Below are positions 50,143 to 59,147 of a stretch of DNA of 64,000 bases, piece after piece. Origin of the DNA: an uncultured Flavobacterium sp. Lineage in GTDB: Bacteria; Bacteroidota; Bacteroidia; Flavobacteriales; Flavobacteriaceae. Location: positions 1 to 64,000 of the forward strand of contig CAKUAD010000001.1 of the NCBI GenBank assembly GCA_934636265.1, read 5' to 3'. The first letter of the stretch is position 1; the number at the start of each line of letters is the position of its first letter. The notes under the pieces are model-generated. The model was not told where the DNA came from. It ran no database searches and worked only from the letters and a program-made list of their open reading frames with translations. Made by a program: the position numbers and the translations under genes.

Positions 50143-50379
50143 ATGTCAAGAGTTTGTGACCTTACAGGTAAAAGAGCGATGGTTGGTAACAACGTATCGC
50201 ACGCGATGAACAAGACCAAGCGCAAATTTTCGGTCAACCTGGTTAAAAAGCGTTTTTACCTGGCTGAAGAAGACCGTTGGATCACGTTGCGCGTGGCAGC
50301 TTCTACAATTAAAACCATCAACAAAAACGGAATCGACGCCGTGCTTAAACAAGCAAAGCGCGACGGGTTTATCAAATAA
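50143..50379 (+). CDS. rpmB: 50S ribosomal protein L28
   Basis: 78 residues, full length. [20 protein letters not shown] with the basic region [17 protein letters not shown] identifies L28. It starts a cluster with L33, DUF4295 and FtsY that is conserved in Bacteroidota. Confidence 0.98.
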   Translation: MSRVCDLTGKRAMVGNNVSHAMNKTKRKFSVNLVKKRFYLAEEDRWITLRVAASTIKTINKNGIDAVLKQAKRDGFIK

Positions 50380-50403
50380 TCCCGCTCCTAAAATCATATA
50401 GTA

Positions 50404-50586
50404 ATGGCAAAGAAAGGCAATAGAATCCAGGTTATTTTGGAGTGCACCGAGCACAAGACCACCGGACTTCCGGGGACGTCTCGCTACATCACCACCAAAA
50501 ACAAAAAAAATACTCCCGATCGTCTGGAGATTAAAAAGTTCAACCCCGTGTTGAAACGTGTAACCGTTCACAAAGAGATCAAATAA
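50404..50586 (+). CDS. rpmG: 50S ribosomal protein L33
   Basis: 60 residues: [20 protein letters not shown], then [20 protein letters not shown]. The zinc-binding CXXC pairs of some L33 proteins are absent, so this is the zinc-independent C- form. Cotranscribed with L28. Confidence 0.97.
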   Translation: MAKKGNRIQVILECTEHKTTGLPGTSRYITTKNKKNTPDRLEIKKFNPVLKRVTVHKEIK

Positions 50587-50595
50587 TAAGGAATC

Positions 50596-50748
50596 ATGGC
50601 AAAGAAAACCGTAGCAACCCTGCAGACATCTTCTAAAAGATTGTCAAAAGTGATTAAAATGGTGAAGTCACCAAAAACAGGCGCTTACACTTTCGTCGAA
50701 AGCATCATGGCTCCTGAAGAGGCCGACGATTTTTTGAAAAAGAAATAA
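50596..50748 (+). CDS. DUF4295 small basic protein
   Basis: 50 residues, translated directly from the sequence: MAKKTVATLQTSSKRLSKVI, then a segment with KSPKTGAYTFVESIMAP, ending FLKKK. DUF4295 is found almost only in Bacteroidota, right behind L33, and is a likely ribosome-associated protein. The start lies nine bases after the L33 stop. Confidence 0.93.
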   Translation: MAKKTVATLQTSSKRLSKVIKMVKSPKTGAYTFVESIMAPEEADDFLKKK

Positions 50749-51120
50749 TCGCGCTTCCCCAATAATATCAAAGCTACTTTCTTCCCGAGAGTGGCTTTTT
50801 TGTTTTATTTTTACAGCATTTCCGGCTGTCCGCTGTAGTCCTCACGGCAAACACCGGTTTTAATCCGTCGTCCATCGGCTTCCTTTGGTCGCCGCGGCCA
50901 CCGGTAAAAACCAGGCGTTTCCCGCTCCGGGCTGTCGCTGCCATCCGGGCTAAGAAATTTGAAAATTGGAGGATTTGAAAATTTGAATATGAGTTTTTCT
51001 TTTGGTTCTGGGATCCGCTGTTTTTACCGACTGTTTTCCGGCTACCAGAAAGGATTTAATCGTTCAATTTTGCACAGACTCTGGTTTCCAAATGTCCAAA
51101 TGTCCAAATTTTTAAATTAG
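50749..51120. other. 372-base gap before ftsY with GC-rich repeat-like sequence
   Basis: No gene. After the terminator, 50821-50960 is GC-rich (CACCGGTTTTAATCCG, CCGCTCCGGGCTGTCGCTG, CCATCCGGGCTAAG) and resembles degenerate interspersed repeats of flavobacteria. AT-rich AAATTTGAAAATTTG-type runs follow to the ftsY start. Confidence 0.5.
50772..50803 (+). terminator. Terminator of the L28-L33-DUF4295 operon
   Basis: Ten-pair stem AGCTACTTTC / GAGAGTGGCT with two G-T pairs, loop TTCCC, then a T-run. Confidence 0.75.
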
Positions 51121-52074
51121 ATGAGCTTTTTCAAACGAATATTCTCTTCCGAGAAAAAAGAAACCCTCGACAAAGGGCTTGAACAAACCAAAACCAGTTT
51201 TTTTACCAAACTTACCAAGGCTGTTGCCGGAAAGTCAAAGGTTGATGACGAAGTACTCGACAACCTCGAGGAAGTTCTGGTCTCGTCTGACGTCGGCGTC
51301 GAAACCACGCTTAAAATCATCCAACGTATAGAAAAGCGCGTCGCCGAGGATAAATATCTGGGCACCGATGAACTCAACCGCATCCTTCGCGAGGAAATCG
51401 CAGCACTGTTGTCTGAAACCAACAGCGGCGAACAAACTGAATTTGTCATCCCATCCGGCAAAAAACCTTACGTAATTATGGTGGTAGGCGTCAACGGTGT
51501 GGGCAAAACCACCACCATCGGCAAGTTGGCCAACCAGTTTAAAAAGGCCGGCTACAAAGTGGTTTTGGGCGCTGCCGATACGTTCCGCGCTGCCGCTATC
51601 GACCAGCTTCAAATTTGGGCCGACCGCGTTCAGGTTCCCATCGTCAAGCAGCAAATGGGTTCTGATCCCGCATCGGTCGCTTTTGACACTTTACAATCAG
51701 CCGTTTCACAAGATGCCGATGTGGTCATCATCGACACTGCAGGCCGTTTGCACAACAAAATCAACCTGATGAATGAGCTGACAAAAGTCAAGCGCGTCAT
51801 GCAAAAAGTGGTAGATGATGCGCCGCACGAAGTGCTTTTGGTACTCGACGGCTCAACCGGACAGAATGCTTTTGAACAAGCCAAACAATTCACCGCCGCC
51901 ACCGAGGTTACAGCTCTTGCGGTGACCAAACTTGACGGAACGGCCAAAGGTGGCGTGGTTATCGGAATCTCCGATCAGTTCCAGGTTCCGGTAAAATACA
52001 TTGGAGTAGGCGAGGGTATCGACCATTTGCAGGTATTCAACAAATATGAATTTGTAGATTCTTTCTTTAAATGA
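51121..52074 (+). CDS. ftsY: FtsY, signal recognition particle receptor
   Basis: 317 residues: the NG domain with almost no acidic N-terminal A domain. The four-helix N domain is in residues 1-105; the G domain has VVGVNGVGKTTTIGKLA (G1), AADTFRAAA, VIIDTAGRLHN (G3), TKLDGTAKGG (G4). It docks SRP-bound ribosomes on the membrane. A 56-codon membrane-protein gene starts inside its stop codon (ATGA). Confidence 0.97.
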   Translation: MSFFKRIFSSEKKETLDKGLEQTKTSFFTKLTKAVAGKSKVDDEVLDNLEEVLVSSDVGVETTLKIIQRIEKRVAEDKYLGTDELNRILREEIAALLSETNSGEQTEFVIPSGKKPYVIMVVGVNGVGKTTTIGKLANQFKKAGYKVVLGAADTFRAAAIDQLQIWADRVQVPIVKQQMGSDPASVAFDTLQSAVSQDADVVIIDTAGRLHNKINLMNELTKVKRVMQKVVDDAPHEVLLVLDGSTGQNAFEQAKQFTAATEVTALAVTKLDGTAKGGVVIGISDQFQVPVKYIGVGEGIDHLQVFNKYEFVDSFFK

Positions 52075-52241
52075 AAAAATTGTACAATCTTAAGCCGTTA
52101 CACCTGTATTTACTGGGTTCAGCGCTTTCCATTGTCAGTGGCCTGCTGATCCGTCCGCATAGTGAAACCGCTCACATCGTGATGCTGCTCATGTCATTGA
52201 TCATTATAGTCATGGGGGTGGTCAAGTACTTTCGCTCCTAG
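52071..52241 (+). CDS. Small two-helix membrane protein downstream of ftsY
   Basis: 56 residues read from the sequence: MKKLYNLKPLHLYLLGSALS begins it; hydrophobic segments lie at about 12-27 and 35-52, separated by a short polar turn (RPHSETAH), and it ends KYFRS. The start overlaps the ftsY stop by four bases, and its stop overlaps that of the convergent serine hydrolase gene. It is too short for confident family assignment. The coupled position and well-formed transmembrane hairpin argue that it is real. Confidence 0.7.
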   Translation: MKKLYNLKPLHLYLLGSALSIVSGLLIRPHSETAHIVMLLMSLIIIVMGVVKYFRS

Positions 52242-53290
52242 TTAACAGCGGCATTGATTTTTTCCCAAAGCGCATTGTCAAAACCCGATAGCGCAAAGTT
52301 GGTCCCATCGGCCGAGTCGCCCATGCGAACCACCACCATGTTCCGCGACGGGATTACGTAAATTTTCTGGTCATTTTTGCCTAAGGCGGCATAAAGGTCT
52401 TGCGGTGCCGATGGAATCAGCATTCCATCAAACTCCAGTTGCAGTTGCGGCAGGCGGTAATTTTCCTTTCCGTTAAGCCACCAAAGGTATCCGTAAGCTT
52501 TGTTGATCGGTTGTGAGGTTTGGGTGGCTTGGGCACAGAATGCTTCAGGTAAAATCTGTGTTTCGCCCCATTTACCCTTGCCCAGCATCAAAAGGCCAAA
52601 TCGCGCCATGCTCCGGGTATCGCTCCAGTAAATACTTAGATCATTGGAATTGATCCACGTTCCCGTCATCCCGATCGGCTGCTTTAGCCGCGTGGTGAAA
52701 TAATCGTTCCAGTTTTCACCCGACGCCTGGACCACTACATCCTGAAGTTTTACATAGACGTTGTCATACGCCCATCGCGTTCCGGCCGGCGCCAGATAAG
52801 TCAGGCAGTCGGGTGAAACACAATCTCCGTTGGCCGCATCGTCCAGTCCAGAGGTCATCGTCAATAAGTGCGATACTTTAATCGCGTCTTCCTGTGCCGA
52901 TGTCAGGCTTGTCCAACCTGCGCCCAAATGATCCGATACTTTGTCGTCAATGGCAAGCCATCCGTCGCGCTCTGCAATTCCCGTCATTGCAGCCGTAAGC
53001 GTTTTTCCGGCGCTTGCCCAATACCAGGGCGAACTCGGCGTGTGGGTGCCAAAGTAGTATTCGACGGCGATTCTTCCGTCGACCAAAATCATAAACGAAC
53101 GGGTGTTTTTAAGTTCCAAAAAAGTGTGGAGTTCGTTTAGGGCATCCGGATTCCAGCCGAGTGATTCAGGAGAAACGGTTTCCCACTGCGGCCCCACCGG
53201 CGGGTAGTACAAGGTAGAAGGCAGATTGGTTGGTGCCGGGTCGTTGCTGCAGGCCAAGGCTGTAAACGCCAAAAGGATCAATCGTTTCAT
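52238..53290 (-). CDS. Serine hydrolase of the beta-lactamase-like family
   Basis: 350 residues. Lipoprotein-like signal peptide (LAFTALACSNDPA, Cys14). The Beta-lactamase (PF00144) fold contains the SXXK motif ASAGKTLTA, YDN-type residues in the RWAYDNVY block, and a later C-terminal domain with YGYLWWLNGKE. Such proteins are class C-like esterases or peptidases; the presence of both serine and lysine supports an active enzyme. Anchored in the cell envelope. Confidence 0.9.
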   Translation of the reverse strand: MKRLILLAFTALACSNDPAPTNLPSTLYYPPVGPQWETVSPESLGWNPDALNELHTFLELKNTRSFMILVDGRIAVEYYFGTHTPSSPWYWASAGKTLTAAMTGIAERDGWLAIDDKVSDHLGAGWTSLTSAQEDAIKVSHLLTMTSGLDDAANGDCVSPDCLTYLAPAGTRWAYDNVYVKLQDVVVQASGENWNDYFTTRLKQPIGMTGTWINSNDLSIYWSDTRSMARFGLLMLGKGKWGETQILPEAFCAQATQTSQPINKAYGYLWWLNGKENYRLPQLQLEFDGMLIPSAPQDLYAALGKNDQKIYVIPSRNMVVVRMGDSADGTNFALSGFDNALWEKINAAVN

Positions 53291-53350
53291 GGTTAGGTTT
53301 CAGGCATAGATTAACAAATGGCCAATGGGTTTAACGGCTGCAAAAAATGG

Positions 53351-53358
53351 TATCTTTA
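53351..53358 (+). promoter_or_regulatory. -7-like box TATCTTTA four bases before a lipoprotein start
   Basis: One mismatch to TAnnTTTG and a four-base gap to the ATG. Confidence 0.4.
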
Positions 53359-53362
53359 CCAC

Positions 53363-53773
53363 ATGAAATACCTGCTTCCCCTCTTTGCCTTTGTGTTGTT
53401 TTCGTGTAGCCGTCCGCAGCCCGCCGATCTGGTTCATCTCAATGGATATTGGGAAATCGAATCGGCCAAAATGAAAGACGGCACCACACGCGAATATACC
53501 ATAAATCCCACTGTCGAGTACTTTGAACTCAAAGATCGCAAAGGCGTCCGCAAAAAACTGATGGCGCAGATTGACGGCAAATTCATCGACGCGGGCAATC
53601 CTGCCGAATCTTTTGAAGTCATCGACCAAGACGGAAAAATGATGTTAAAGTACACCATGCCGGGAACTTCATGGCAGGAGGAACTCATAGAAATTGATGC
53701 CAACCACATGGTGATGCGCACCCAGCATGAAATGACGTTTACCTACAAACGCCACCAACCCATAAAATTGTAA
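53363..53773 (+). CDS. Small lipoprotein, uncharacterised
   Basis: 136 residues starting at MKYLLPLFAFVLFSCSRPQ (lipobox FSCS, Cys15). The mature part is a compact beta protein with NGYWEIESAKMKDGTTREY, a lipocalin-like opening, and TYKRHQPIKL at the end. It is reminiscent of small lipocalin-like lipoproteins; function unknown. The stop overlaps the next start (TAATG), so it is coupled to the DUF721 gene. Confidence 0.8.
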   Translation: MKYLLPLFAFVLFSCSRPQPADLVHLNGYWEIESAKMKDGTTREYTINPTVEYFELKDRKGVRKKLMAQIDGKFIDAGNPAESFEVIDQDGKMMLKYTMPGTSWQEELIEIDANHMVMRTQHEMTFTYKRHQPIKL

Positions 53774-54066
53774 TGAAACGCACCAGTAACGAGAATTCCC
53801 TGGCCGAGGTGCTGCAGCATCTGATCAAGAAAAACGGTCTTGAAAAAGGCATTCAGGCGGTTACCGTCGAAAAGGCCTGGATGGAAGTCATGGGCAACGG
53901 CGTCCGTCATTACACGCGCCAGGTTACTTTTGCATCGGGCGTACTTACGGTTGAACTTTCATCCTCGGTATTGCGCGAGGAACTTTACCACGGCAAATCC
54001 AAAATGATTGCACTGCTCAACGAACATATGGGCGAGGAGTTGGTTAAAGACGTCGTTTTAAGATAA
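53773..54066 (+). CDS. DUF721 domain protein
   Basis: 97 residues. DUF721 core EVLQHLIKKNGLEKGIQAV, WMEVMGNGVRHYTRQVTF, then SSSVLREELYHGKSKMIALL. In many bacteria such proteins lie next to recF or dnaA; RNA/DNA binding is suspected but unproven. Coupled to the preceding lipoprotein gene, ends at a bidirectional terminator. Confidence 0.9.
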   Translation: MKRTSNENSLAEVLQHLIKKNGLEKGIQAVTVEKAWMEVMGNGVRHYTRQVTFASGVLTVELSSSVLREELYHGKSKMIALLNEHMGEELVKDVVLR

Positions 54067-54092
54067 AAAAAATCCCGCCTTCAAGCGGGATC
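54064..54092. terminator. Bidirectional terminator, mainly for ndk
   Basis: Perfect seven-pair stem ATCCCGC / GCGGGAT with six-base loop; the A-run on the left gives eight T for the leftward ndk transcript. Confidence 0.8.
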
Positions 54093-54110
54093 CTATACCT
54101 AAAGAAAGTC

Positions 54111-54530
54111 TTAGAACATTTCACGGCCGGCAAAGTGAAAAGCACCTTCAATGGCGGCATTTTCATCGCTGTCTGATCCGTGAACGGCATTCTCACCAAT
54201 TGACTTGGCGTATTTCTTACGGATGGTACCCTCGGCAGCATCAGCTGGATTGGTAGCCCCGATCAGTTTGCGGAATTCCTCAACGGCGTTCTCCTTTTCC
54301 AGGATGGCCGCCACGATGGGTCCGCGTGACATAAATTCGACAAGCTCGCCAAAAAACGGACGCTCCTTGTGTACACCGTAAAATTGTTGCGCATCGGCAA
54401 CGGTCATTTGGGTAAGTTTCATCGATACGATGCGAAACCCAGCCTCGGTAATCATGTTGAGGATTCCTCCAATGTGCCCGGCTTCAACCGCATCGGGCTT
54501 AATCATGGTAAACGTTCTGTTTGTAGCCAT
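54111..54530 (-). CDS. ndk: Nucleoside-diphosphate kinase
   Basis: 139 residues, full length. [20 protein letters not shown], the Kpn-loop-like region [20 protein letters not shown] and the active-site segment [13 protein letters not shown] with the phospho-His. It transfers phosphate between NTPs and NDPs. It has its own promoter and a leader hairpin CAGGC-AAG-GCCTG. Confidence 0.97.
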   Translation of the reverse strand: MATNRTFTMIKPDAVEAGHIGGILNMITEAGFRIVSMKLTQMTVADAQQFYGVHKERPFFGELVEFMSRGPIVAAILEKENAVEEFRKLIGATNPADAAEGTIRKKYAKSIGENAVHGSDSDENAAIEGAFHFAGREMF

Positions 54531-54574
54531 TTTTTAGTTTTTGATTTTAAACAGGCCTTGCCTGAATTTGGGCG

Positions 54575-54603
54575 CAAAAGTACGGTTTCCTGCTTTAATG
54601 CAA
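54575..54603 (-). promoter_or_regulatory. Promoter of ndk
   Basis: On the minus strand: TTG, 18 bases, TACTTTTG (perfect -7 box); 44-base leader with an inverted repeat. Confidence 0.65.
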
Positions 54604-54623
54604 AAAACGTTTAAAATTAATTT

Positions 54624-56210
54624 CTAAAAAACCAGAATCTTAAATTGCTGATCCAACGGATTCAGTCCGGACAAAATAGCTTCAATGAATTCAGGGCCGT
54701 AATCAGCATAAAACCCAGAGAAATTCTCCTGTCTTTCCTGAAGGCCGCCGCCTGGGAAAAGTTCATTGCGCAAGGCAACCGCGCGGTTTAAGATGTCTTC
54801 GTGTCGGCGTTTTTCAGCCCGGAGCAGTTTTTTTTCAAGGTTTTCCAGCCCTTTGAGTTGCTTGGCTTTTTGCGCGGCCACTGCGGTACCAAAAGATTTG
54901 TCGGTGCTGAGCGCCAATTTTTCCAGTTCGTCAAACTGGGCGGTCAGAAACTTTTTTTGCGGTGAAAAGTCCAGATCCAGCGCTGACAGCCTTTTAGTGA
55001 TGACAGTGCGTAAATCCTCGGCCGGAAGGAATAGATCGTTCCAGGAAAGGCCCAGTGAATCAGCTTTTTGGGTTTGCTTGCGCGTGGCTACAAGTACTGA
55101 ATCGCGCAGCAAAAGCATGGGGAATGTCACTTGTGAACGGTCAAAATACGGCTTGAGTTGCAGCCAGTAGGCCAGTTCACCTCCTCCGCCTATATAGCAA
55201 AGGTTGGGTAAGATCACTTCCTGATACAGCGGGCGCATCACCACATTGGGACTGAATTTTTCCGGCGAGGCATCAACCAAGGCTAAAATCCCTTCCCTTG
55301 AAAAACTCAATGGGGTGTTGAGCACTTGGAAACGTCCGTCCTGCTCTACGATCCGCTCGCGCAGTCCATTGTCAAGATAAAACAGGTTGACCTCGCGCGC
55401 ATTGACCTGAAGTCCGTATGGGGCCAGAAGCTGTGCACTACTTTTAGTGGACAGCCATGCACGCTGATTGAGTAATTCTTCTTTTACATAGCCTGCAAAC
55501 TGGGCTTTGAGCGCTCTGTCGTCGGCATCGAGTATGACCAGGCCGCGGCTTCCAAAAAGTTTATGCGCCAGCCAGCGCGTGGCATCAGCCAGCGTTTGAT
55601 GATTCAGGTATGCCTCTTCAAACCACTGCTTGAGTGTATCGGCGTTGGTACTATTGCCCAAAACTTGTTTAAACGCCTCCAGAACGCCATCAAGGCCATC
55701 GGTGCCCAGTCTTCCAACGGCACCGCCATCGGCACGCTTCCAGACAAGTTTTTGCCGGCGAACTTTAAAAAAGTTGATTTCTTCAAAATCGTGATCCTCT
55801 GTCGCCATCCAGTAAATCGGCACAAAATCGTATTCCGGATGGTGCTTTTTTAGCGTCTGACAAAGATTGATCGTCGATGCGATCTTGTATAAAAAGTAGA
55901 GCGGACCCGTAAATAGATTCAGTTGGTGTCCGGTTACAACCGTAAAAGTATTGGGATTCCGCAGCCTTTCAATGTTGTCGGTAACTGCCCCAAAATACTC
56001 AAGGTTTGCGTACTGACGGGCGAGTGTATCGGCCAAAAGACTTCGGTTTCCTGCAAAGTTTTGCTGCTTTTCAACAATCTGCGCGGCAAAATTCTCCAGA
56101 TCCGGAAACCGGTTGTACAATGGCTCCAATTGTTGCTTCCGGTTAAGGTAGTCTACAATCAGAGGCGAAAAGAATCCGGAATTTTGATAACTGACGCAGT
56201 CTTTGGGCAT
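54624..56210 (-). CDS. bshC: BshC, putative cysteine ligase of bacillithiol synthesis
   Basis: 528 residues starting at MPKDCVSYQNSGFFSPLIVD. A longer frame upstream overlaps a -7 box TACTTTTG. BshC features: TVVTGHQLNLFTGPLYFLYK near residue 85, FVPIYWMATEDHDFEEIN, and the C-terminal coiled coil before LFPGGGLQERQENFSGF. It adds cysteine to GlcN-malate in bacillithiol formation, the main low-molecular-weight thiol of these bacteria. bshA and bshB are not in the window. Confidence 0.95.
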   Translation of the reverse strand: MPKDCVSYQNSGFFSPLIVDYLNRKQQLEPLYNRFPDLENFAAQIVEKQQNFAGNRSLLADTLARQYANLEYFGAVTDNIERLRNPNTFTVVTGHQLNLFTGPLYFLYKIASTINLCQTLKKHHPEYDFVPIYWMATEDHDFEEINFFKVRRQKLVWKRADGGAVGRLGTDGLDGVLEAFKQVLGNSTNADTLKQWFEEAYLNHQTLADATRWLAHKLFGSRGLVILDADDRALKAQFAGYVKEELLNQRAWLSTKSSAQLLAPYGLQVNAREVNLFYLDNGLRERIVEQDGRFQVLNTPLSFSREGILALVDASPEKFSPNVVMRPLYQEVILPNLCYIGGGGELAYWLQLKPYFDRSQVTFPMLLLRDSVLVATRKQTQKADSLGLSWNDLFLPAEDLRTVITKRLSALDLDFSPQKKFLTAQFDELEKLALSTDKSFGTAVAAQKAKQLKGLENLEKKLLRAEKRRHEDILNRAVALRNELFPGGGLQERQENFSGFYADYGPEFIEAILSGLNPLDQQFKILVF

Positions 56211-56283
56211 GGCAATCGCAAAGCGCAAAAGTACAAAAATCAACCTTATGTTTCTTGCGTGGCGCATTATCCGACTAACCTGC

Positions 56284-56291
56284 TATTTTTG
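56284..56291 (+). promoter_or_regulatory. -7 box TATTTTTG for the radical SAM gene
   Basis: Perfect TAnnTTTG, 12 bases before the proposed GTG start codon, divergent from the bshC promoter. Confidence 0.45.
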
Positions 56292-56303
56292 CAAAAAAGA
56301 TCC

Positions 56304-58475
56304 GTGGCCAATATCTTTCTCATAACGCCTCCGTTTACGCAACTCAATACCCCGTATCCGGCCACGGCGTACCTTAAAGGCTTTTTTAATAAAAAGGGAA
56401 TCCATTCAGTTCAGTCTGATCTTGGGATTGAGGTGATTCTGGAAATGTTTTCCTCTACAGGACTTGCCAAAATGTTTTCGCTGGTTGACGATGGCATGGA
56501 ATTGTCCGGAAATGCCAAGCGAATCCTCAGCCTTCGCGATCACTACTTAAGGAGCATCGATGCCGTAGTTCTTTTTCTCCAAGGAAAGAATCCGACGTTG
56601 GCACTGCAGATCTGCCATGAAGGTTTCCTGCCTCAGGCGTCGCGTTTTGACCAACTGGCCGATATGGAATGGGCCTTTGGTGCGCTGGGAAGCCAGGACA
56701 AAGCCAAACACCTGGCCACGCTTTATCTGGAAGACCTTTCAGATTTTATCGTCGAATGCATCGACCCGCATTTTGGATTTAGCCGATATGCCGAAAGATT
56801 GGGGCGGTCGGCCGCCACGTTTGACGAGCTTTACGGGCAACTCCATGACCAGCCAACATTTACTGATGAAATCCTGGTTTCCACGCTGGCCAAAAGAGTT
56901 CCCGGTGATGCAGATTTGGTATTGATATCAGTCCCGTTTCCCGGAAACCTCCACGCCGGATTCCGGTGCGCGCAATGGTTTAAGCAACATCGGCCCGGAG
57001 TCAGGACGGCTTTGGGGGGCGGATTTGCCAATACCGAGTTGCGATCGGTCTCGGACCCACGCGTTTTTGAGTTCTTTGATTTTATAACGTTAGATGACGG
57101 CGAGCGCCCGCTGGAGTTGCTGATCAGGTATCTGGATGGCGGTCGGCGCATTCTCAAACGCACGTTTTTGCTTGAAGACGCAAAAGTAGTTTATATTGAC
57201 AATGCCGATGTGCCTGATTACCGTCAGGCGGAAGTGGGTACGCCTGATTACGAAGGACTTTTGTTGGACAAATACCTCTCAGTGCTGGAATTGGCTAACC
57301 CGATGCACCGCCTGTGGAGTGACGGCCGGTGGAACAAACTTACCATGGCGCACGGTTGCTACTGGGGTAAATGCACTTTTTGCGATATTTCACTGGACTA
57401 CATCAAGCGGTATGAACCGGCGGCGGCATCACTGTTGGCCGATAGGATCGAGGAGATGGTAGCCGCCACAGGCGAGACAGGATTTCACTTTGTCGATGAA
57501 GCCGCTCCGCCGGCATTGATGCGAGATTTGGCACTGGAAATTTTGCGCCGCCGCCTGACCATTACCTGGTGGACCAACATCCGTTTTGAAAAAAGTTTTA
57601 CCGCAAGCCTTTGCCGTCTTTTGCGCGCCTCCGGTTGTGTGGCAGTGTCGGGCGGACTGGAAGTAGCCTCTGACCGGCTTTTAAATTTGATTGACAAGGG
57701 CGTCACGGTGGCGCAGGTGGCCAAAGTAACGGATAATTTTACCCGATCGGGCATTATGGTGCACGCATACCTGATGTATGGCTATCCCACGCAAACCACT
57801 GCCGAAACCATCGACAGTCTGGAAATGGTGCGCCAGCTTTTTCAGGCGGGGACGTTGCAATCAGGGTTTTGGCATCAGTTTGCGCTTACCGCCCACAGTC
57901 CGGTCGGGATGTTTCCCAGTAGGTTTAACATCGAGAAACATACCGTAGCGCTAGGGACGTTTGCTAACAATGATCTGGAATTTTTAGATCCGACAGGCGT
58001 AGACCATTCGCGTTTTAGTTTTGGCCTTAAAAAGTCGCTTTACAATTTTATGCATGGCATCGGCCTAGATTTTCCCGTGCAAAAGTGGTTTGATTTTCCG
58101 GTGCCAAAACCAACCGTACCACCGCACTACATTCAGGACGCTCTGGACGAACCTGAAGGATTTTCCATAAGGTCGTCGGCCAAGGTGATCTGGCTGGGAA
58201 GCACACCCTTGGTCACCCGCGAGATCAAATCAAAAAAGGGAAAGACCTTTGAGGTCACCAGGTTGGAATTTCACACCCCGCGTCAAGCCCTATCGGTTTC
58301 GTTTGACGAAAAAGGCGAGTGGCTGGCCAACAAATTGATCGAACTTGAGGGTTTAAAGGTAATGACCCTTGGCGCTTTGAAAGCTGATTTTGAAATTCAT
58401 TGGCCGGATTTTGAACTTTTCTGGTTTTCCAAGCCTATGCGAATCATGCGCGAAAACGGACTTTTGGCGGTTTGA
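56304..58475 (+). CDS. B12-type radical SAM protein with CX4CX2C cluster motif
   Basis: 723 residues if started at the GTG giving MANIFLITPPFTQLNTPYPA; no ATG is in frame between the -7 box and the conserved start, and longer frames run into bshC. N-terminal Rossmann-like, possibly B12-binding, region (about 1-260) with LALQICHEG and DLVLISVPFPGNLHAGFRCA, then a radical SAM core with HGCYWGKCTFCDIS, whose cysteines are C352, C357 and C360. The usual spacing is CX3CX2C. The rest of the TIM barrel (GETGFHFVDEAAPPALMRDL, SGGLEVASDRLLNLIDKGV) is intact. Substrate unknown. Confidence 0.82.
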   Translation: MANIFLITPPFTQLNTPYPATAYLKGFFNKKGIHSVQSDLGIEVILEMFSSTGLAKMFSLVDDGMELSGNAKRILSLRDHYLRSIDAVVLFLQGKNPTLALQICHEGFLPQASRFDQLADMEWAFGALGSQDKAKHLATLYLEDLSDFIVECIDPHFGFSRYAERLGRSAATFDELYGQLHDQPTFTDEILVSTLAKRVPGDADLVLISVPFPGNLHAGFRCAQWFKQHRPGVRTALGGGFANTELRSVSDPRVFEFFDFITLDDGERPLELLIRYLDGGRRILKRTFLLEDAKVVYIDNADVPDYRQAEVGTPDYEGLLLDKYLSVLELANPMHRLWSDGRWNKLTMAHGCYWGKCTFCDISLDYIKRYEPAAASLLADRIEEMVAATGETGFHFVDEAAPPALMRDLALEILRRRLTITWWTNIRFEKSFTASLCRLLRASGCVAVSGGLEVASDRLLNLIDKGVTVAQVAKVTDNFTRSGIMVHAYLMYGYPTQTTAETIDSLEMVRQLFQAGTLQSGFWHQFALTAHSPVGMFPSRFNIEKHTVALGTFANNDLEFLDPTGVDHSRFSFGLKKSLYNFMHGIGLDFPVQKWFDFPVPKPTVPPHYIQDALDEPEGFSIRSSAKVIWLGSTPLVTREIKSKKGKTFEVTRLEFHTPRQALSVSFDEKGEWLANKLIELEGLKVMTLGALKADFEIHWPDFELFWFSKPMRIMRENGLLAV

Positions 58476-59147
58476 TCAAATCGTCAGCCTGAACCCCACG
58501 CCGTGTATGTTGTCGATGGAAATTCCCGGCTCATTGACCAGGATTTTTCGGAGTCGGGAAATAAACACATCCAAAGACCTTCCCATAAAATAATCATCTT
58601 CACCCCAAAGCGCTTTCAGGATTTCCTCACGGCGCAGCACCGTATTGCGGTGTTCCAGGAAAAGGCGCAGCAAATCGCTTTCGCGTTGGGTCAGCGTTAT
58701 TTTTTGGTCGCCGTCAAACAGCAGGTAGTTTTTGGTGTCAAACTGGAATCGGCCTATTTTGAGATGGTCGTCCTGCGTTTTTTGCGAACGCTTCCGGAAA
58801 ATTTCAATCTTGAGCATCAGCTCTTCAATGCTAAAGGGTTTAACCAGGTAGTCGTCGGCACCCAGCCTTAGCCCCTTGATTCTGTCTTCCTTGAGCGTTT
58901 TGGCCGACAAAAAAATGATGGGCGTGTGCGGATCGACGTTGCGTATGCGGGTGGCCAGTTCAAAACCGTCCATTTTAGGCATCATGATGTCAAAGACGCA
59001 AATATCGTAGTCGCCGGAAATAAACGTGTCGTAGGCTTCCTGTCCGTTTTTGCAATGCGTGACCTCATACCCGTTTTGCTCCAGGTTGTCCTGGGTTAAA
59101 AAGGCAAGTGTCTGATCGTCTTCGGCATAAAGGATGCGACAACTCAT
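58476..59147 (-). CDS. OmpR-type response regulator
   Basis: 223 residues. Receiver with phospho-Asp53 (ICVFDIMMPKMDG), EDD at 9-11; winged-helix DNA-binding domain from about 125 (KITLTQRESDLLRLFLEHRN, RSLDVFISRLRKIL). Pairs with the histidine kinase whose stop overlaps its start (ATGA). It resembles RprY-like regulators of Bacteroidota. The likely target is the intergenic region with TTAACA repeats upstream of the kinase. Confidence 0.95.
   Translation of the reverse strand: MSCRILYAEDDQTLAFLTQDNLEQNGYEVTHCKNGQEAYDTFISGDYDICVFDIMMPKMDGFELATRIRNVDPHTPIIFLSAKTLKEDRIKGLRLGADDYLVKPFSIEELMLKIEIFRKRSQKTQDDHLKIGRFQFDTKNYLLFDGDQKITLTQRESDLLRLFLEHRNTVLRREEILKALWGEDDYFMGRSLDVFISRLRKILVNEPGISIDNIHGVGFRLTI

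Noticed and set aside
55923-56303. N-terminal extension of the radical SAM gene by 127 codons
   Set aside because: It would overlap bshC extensively and cover both divergent promoters; the family-like start is at the GTG.
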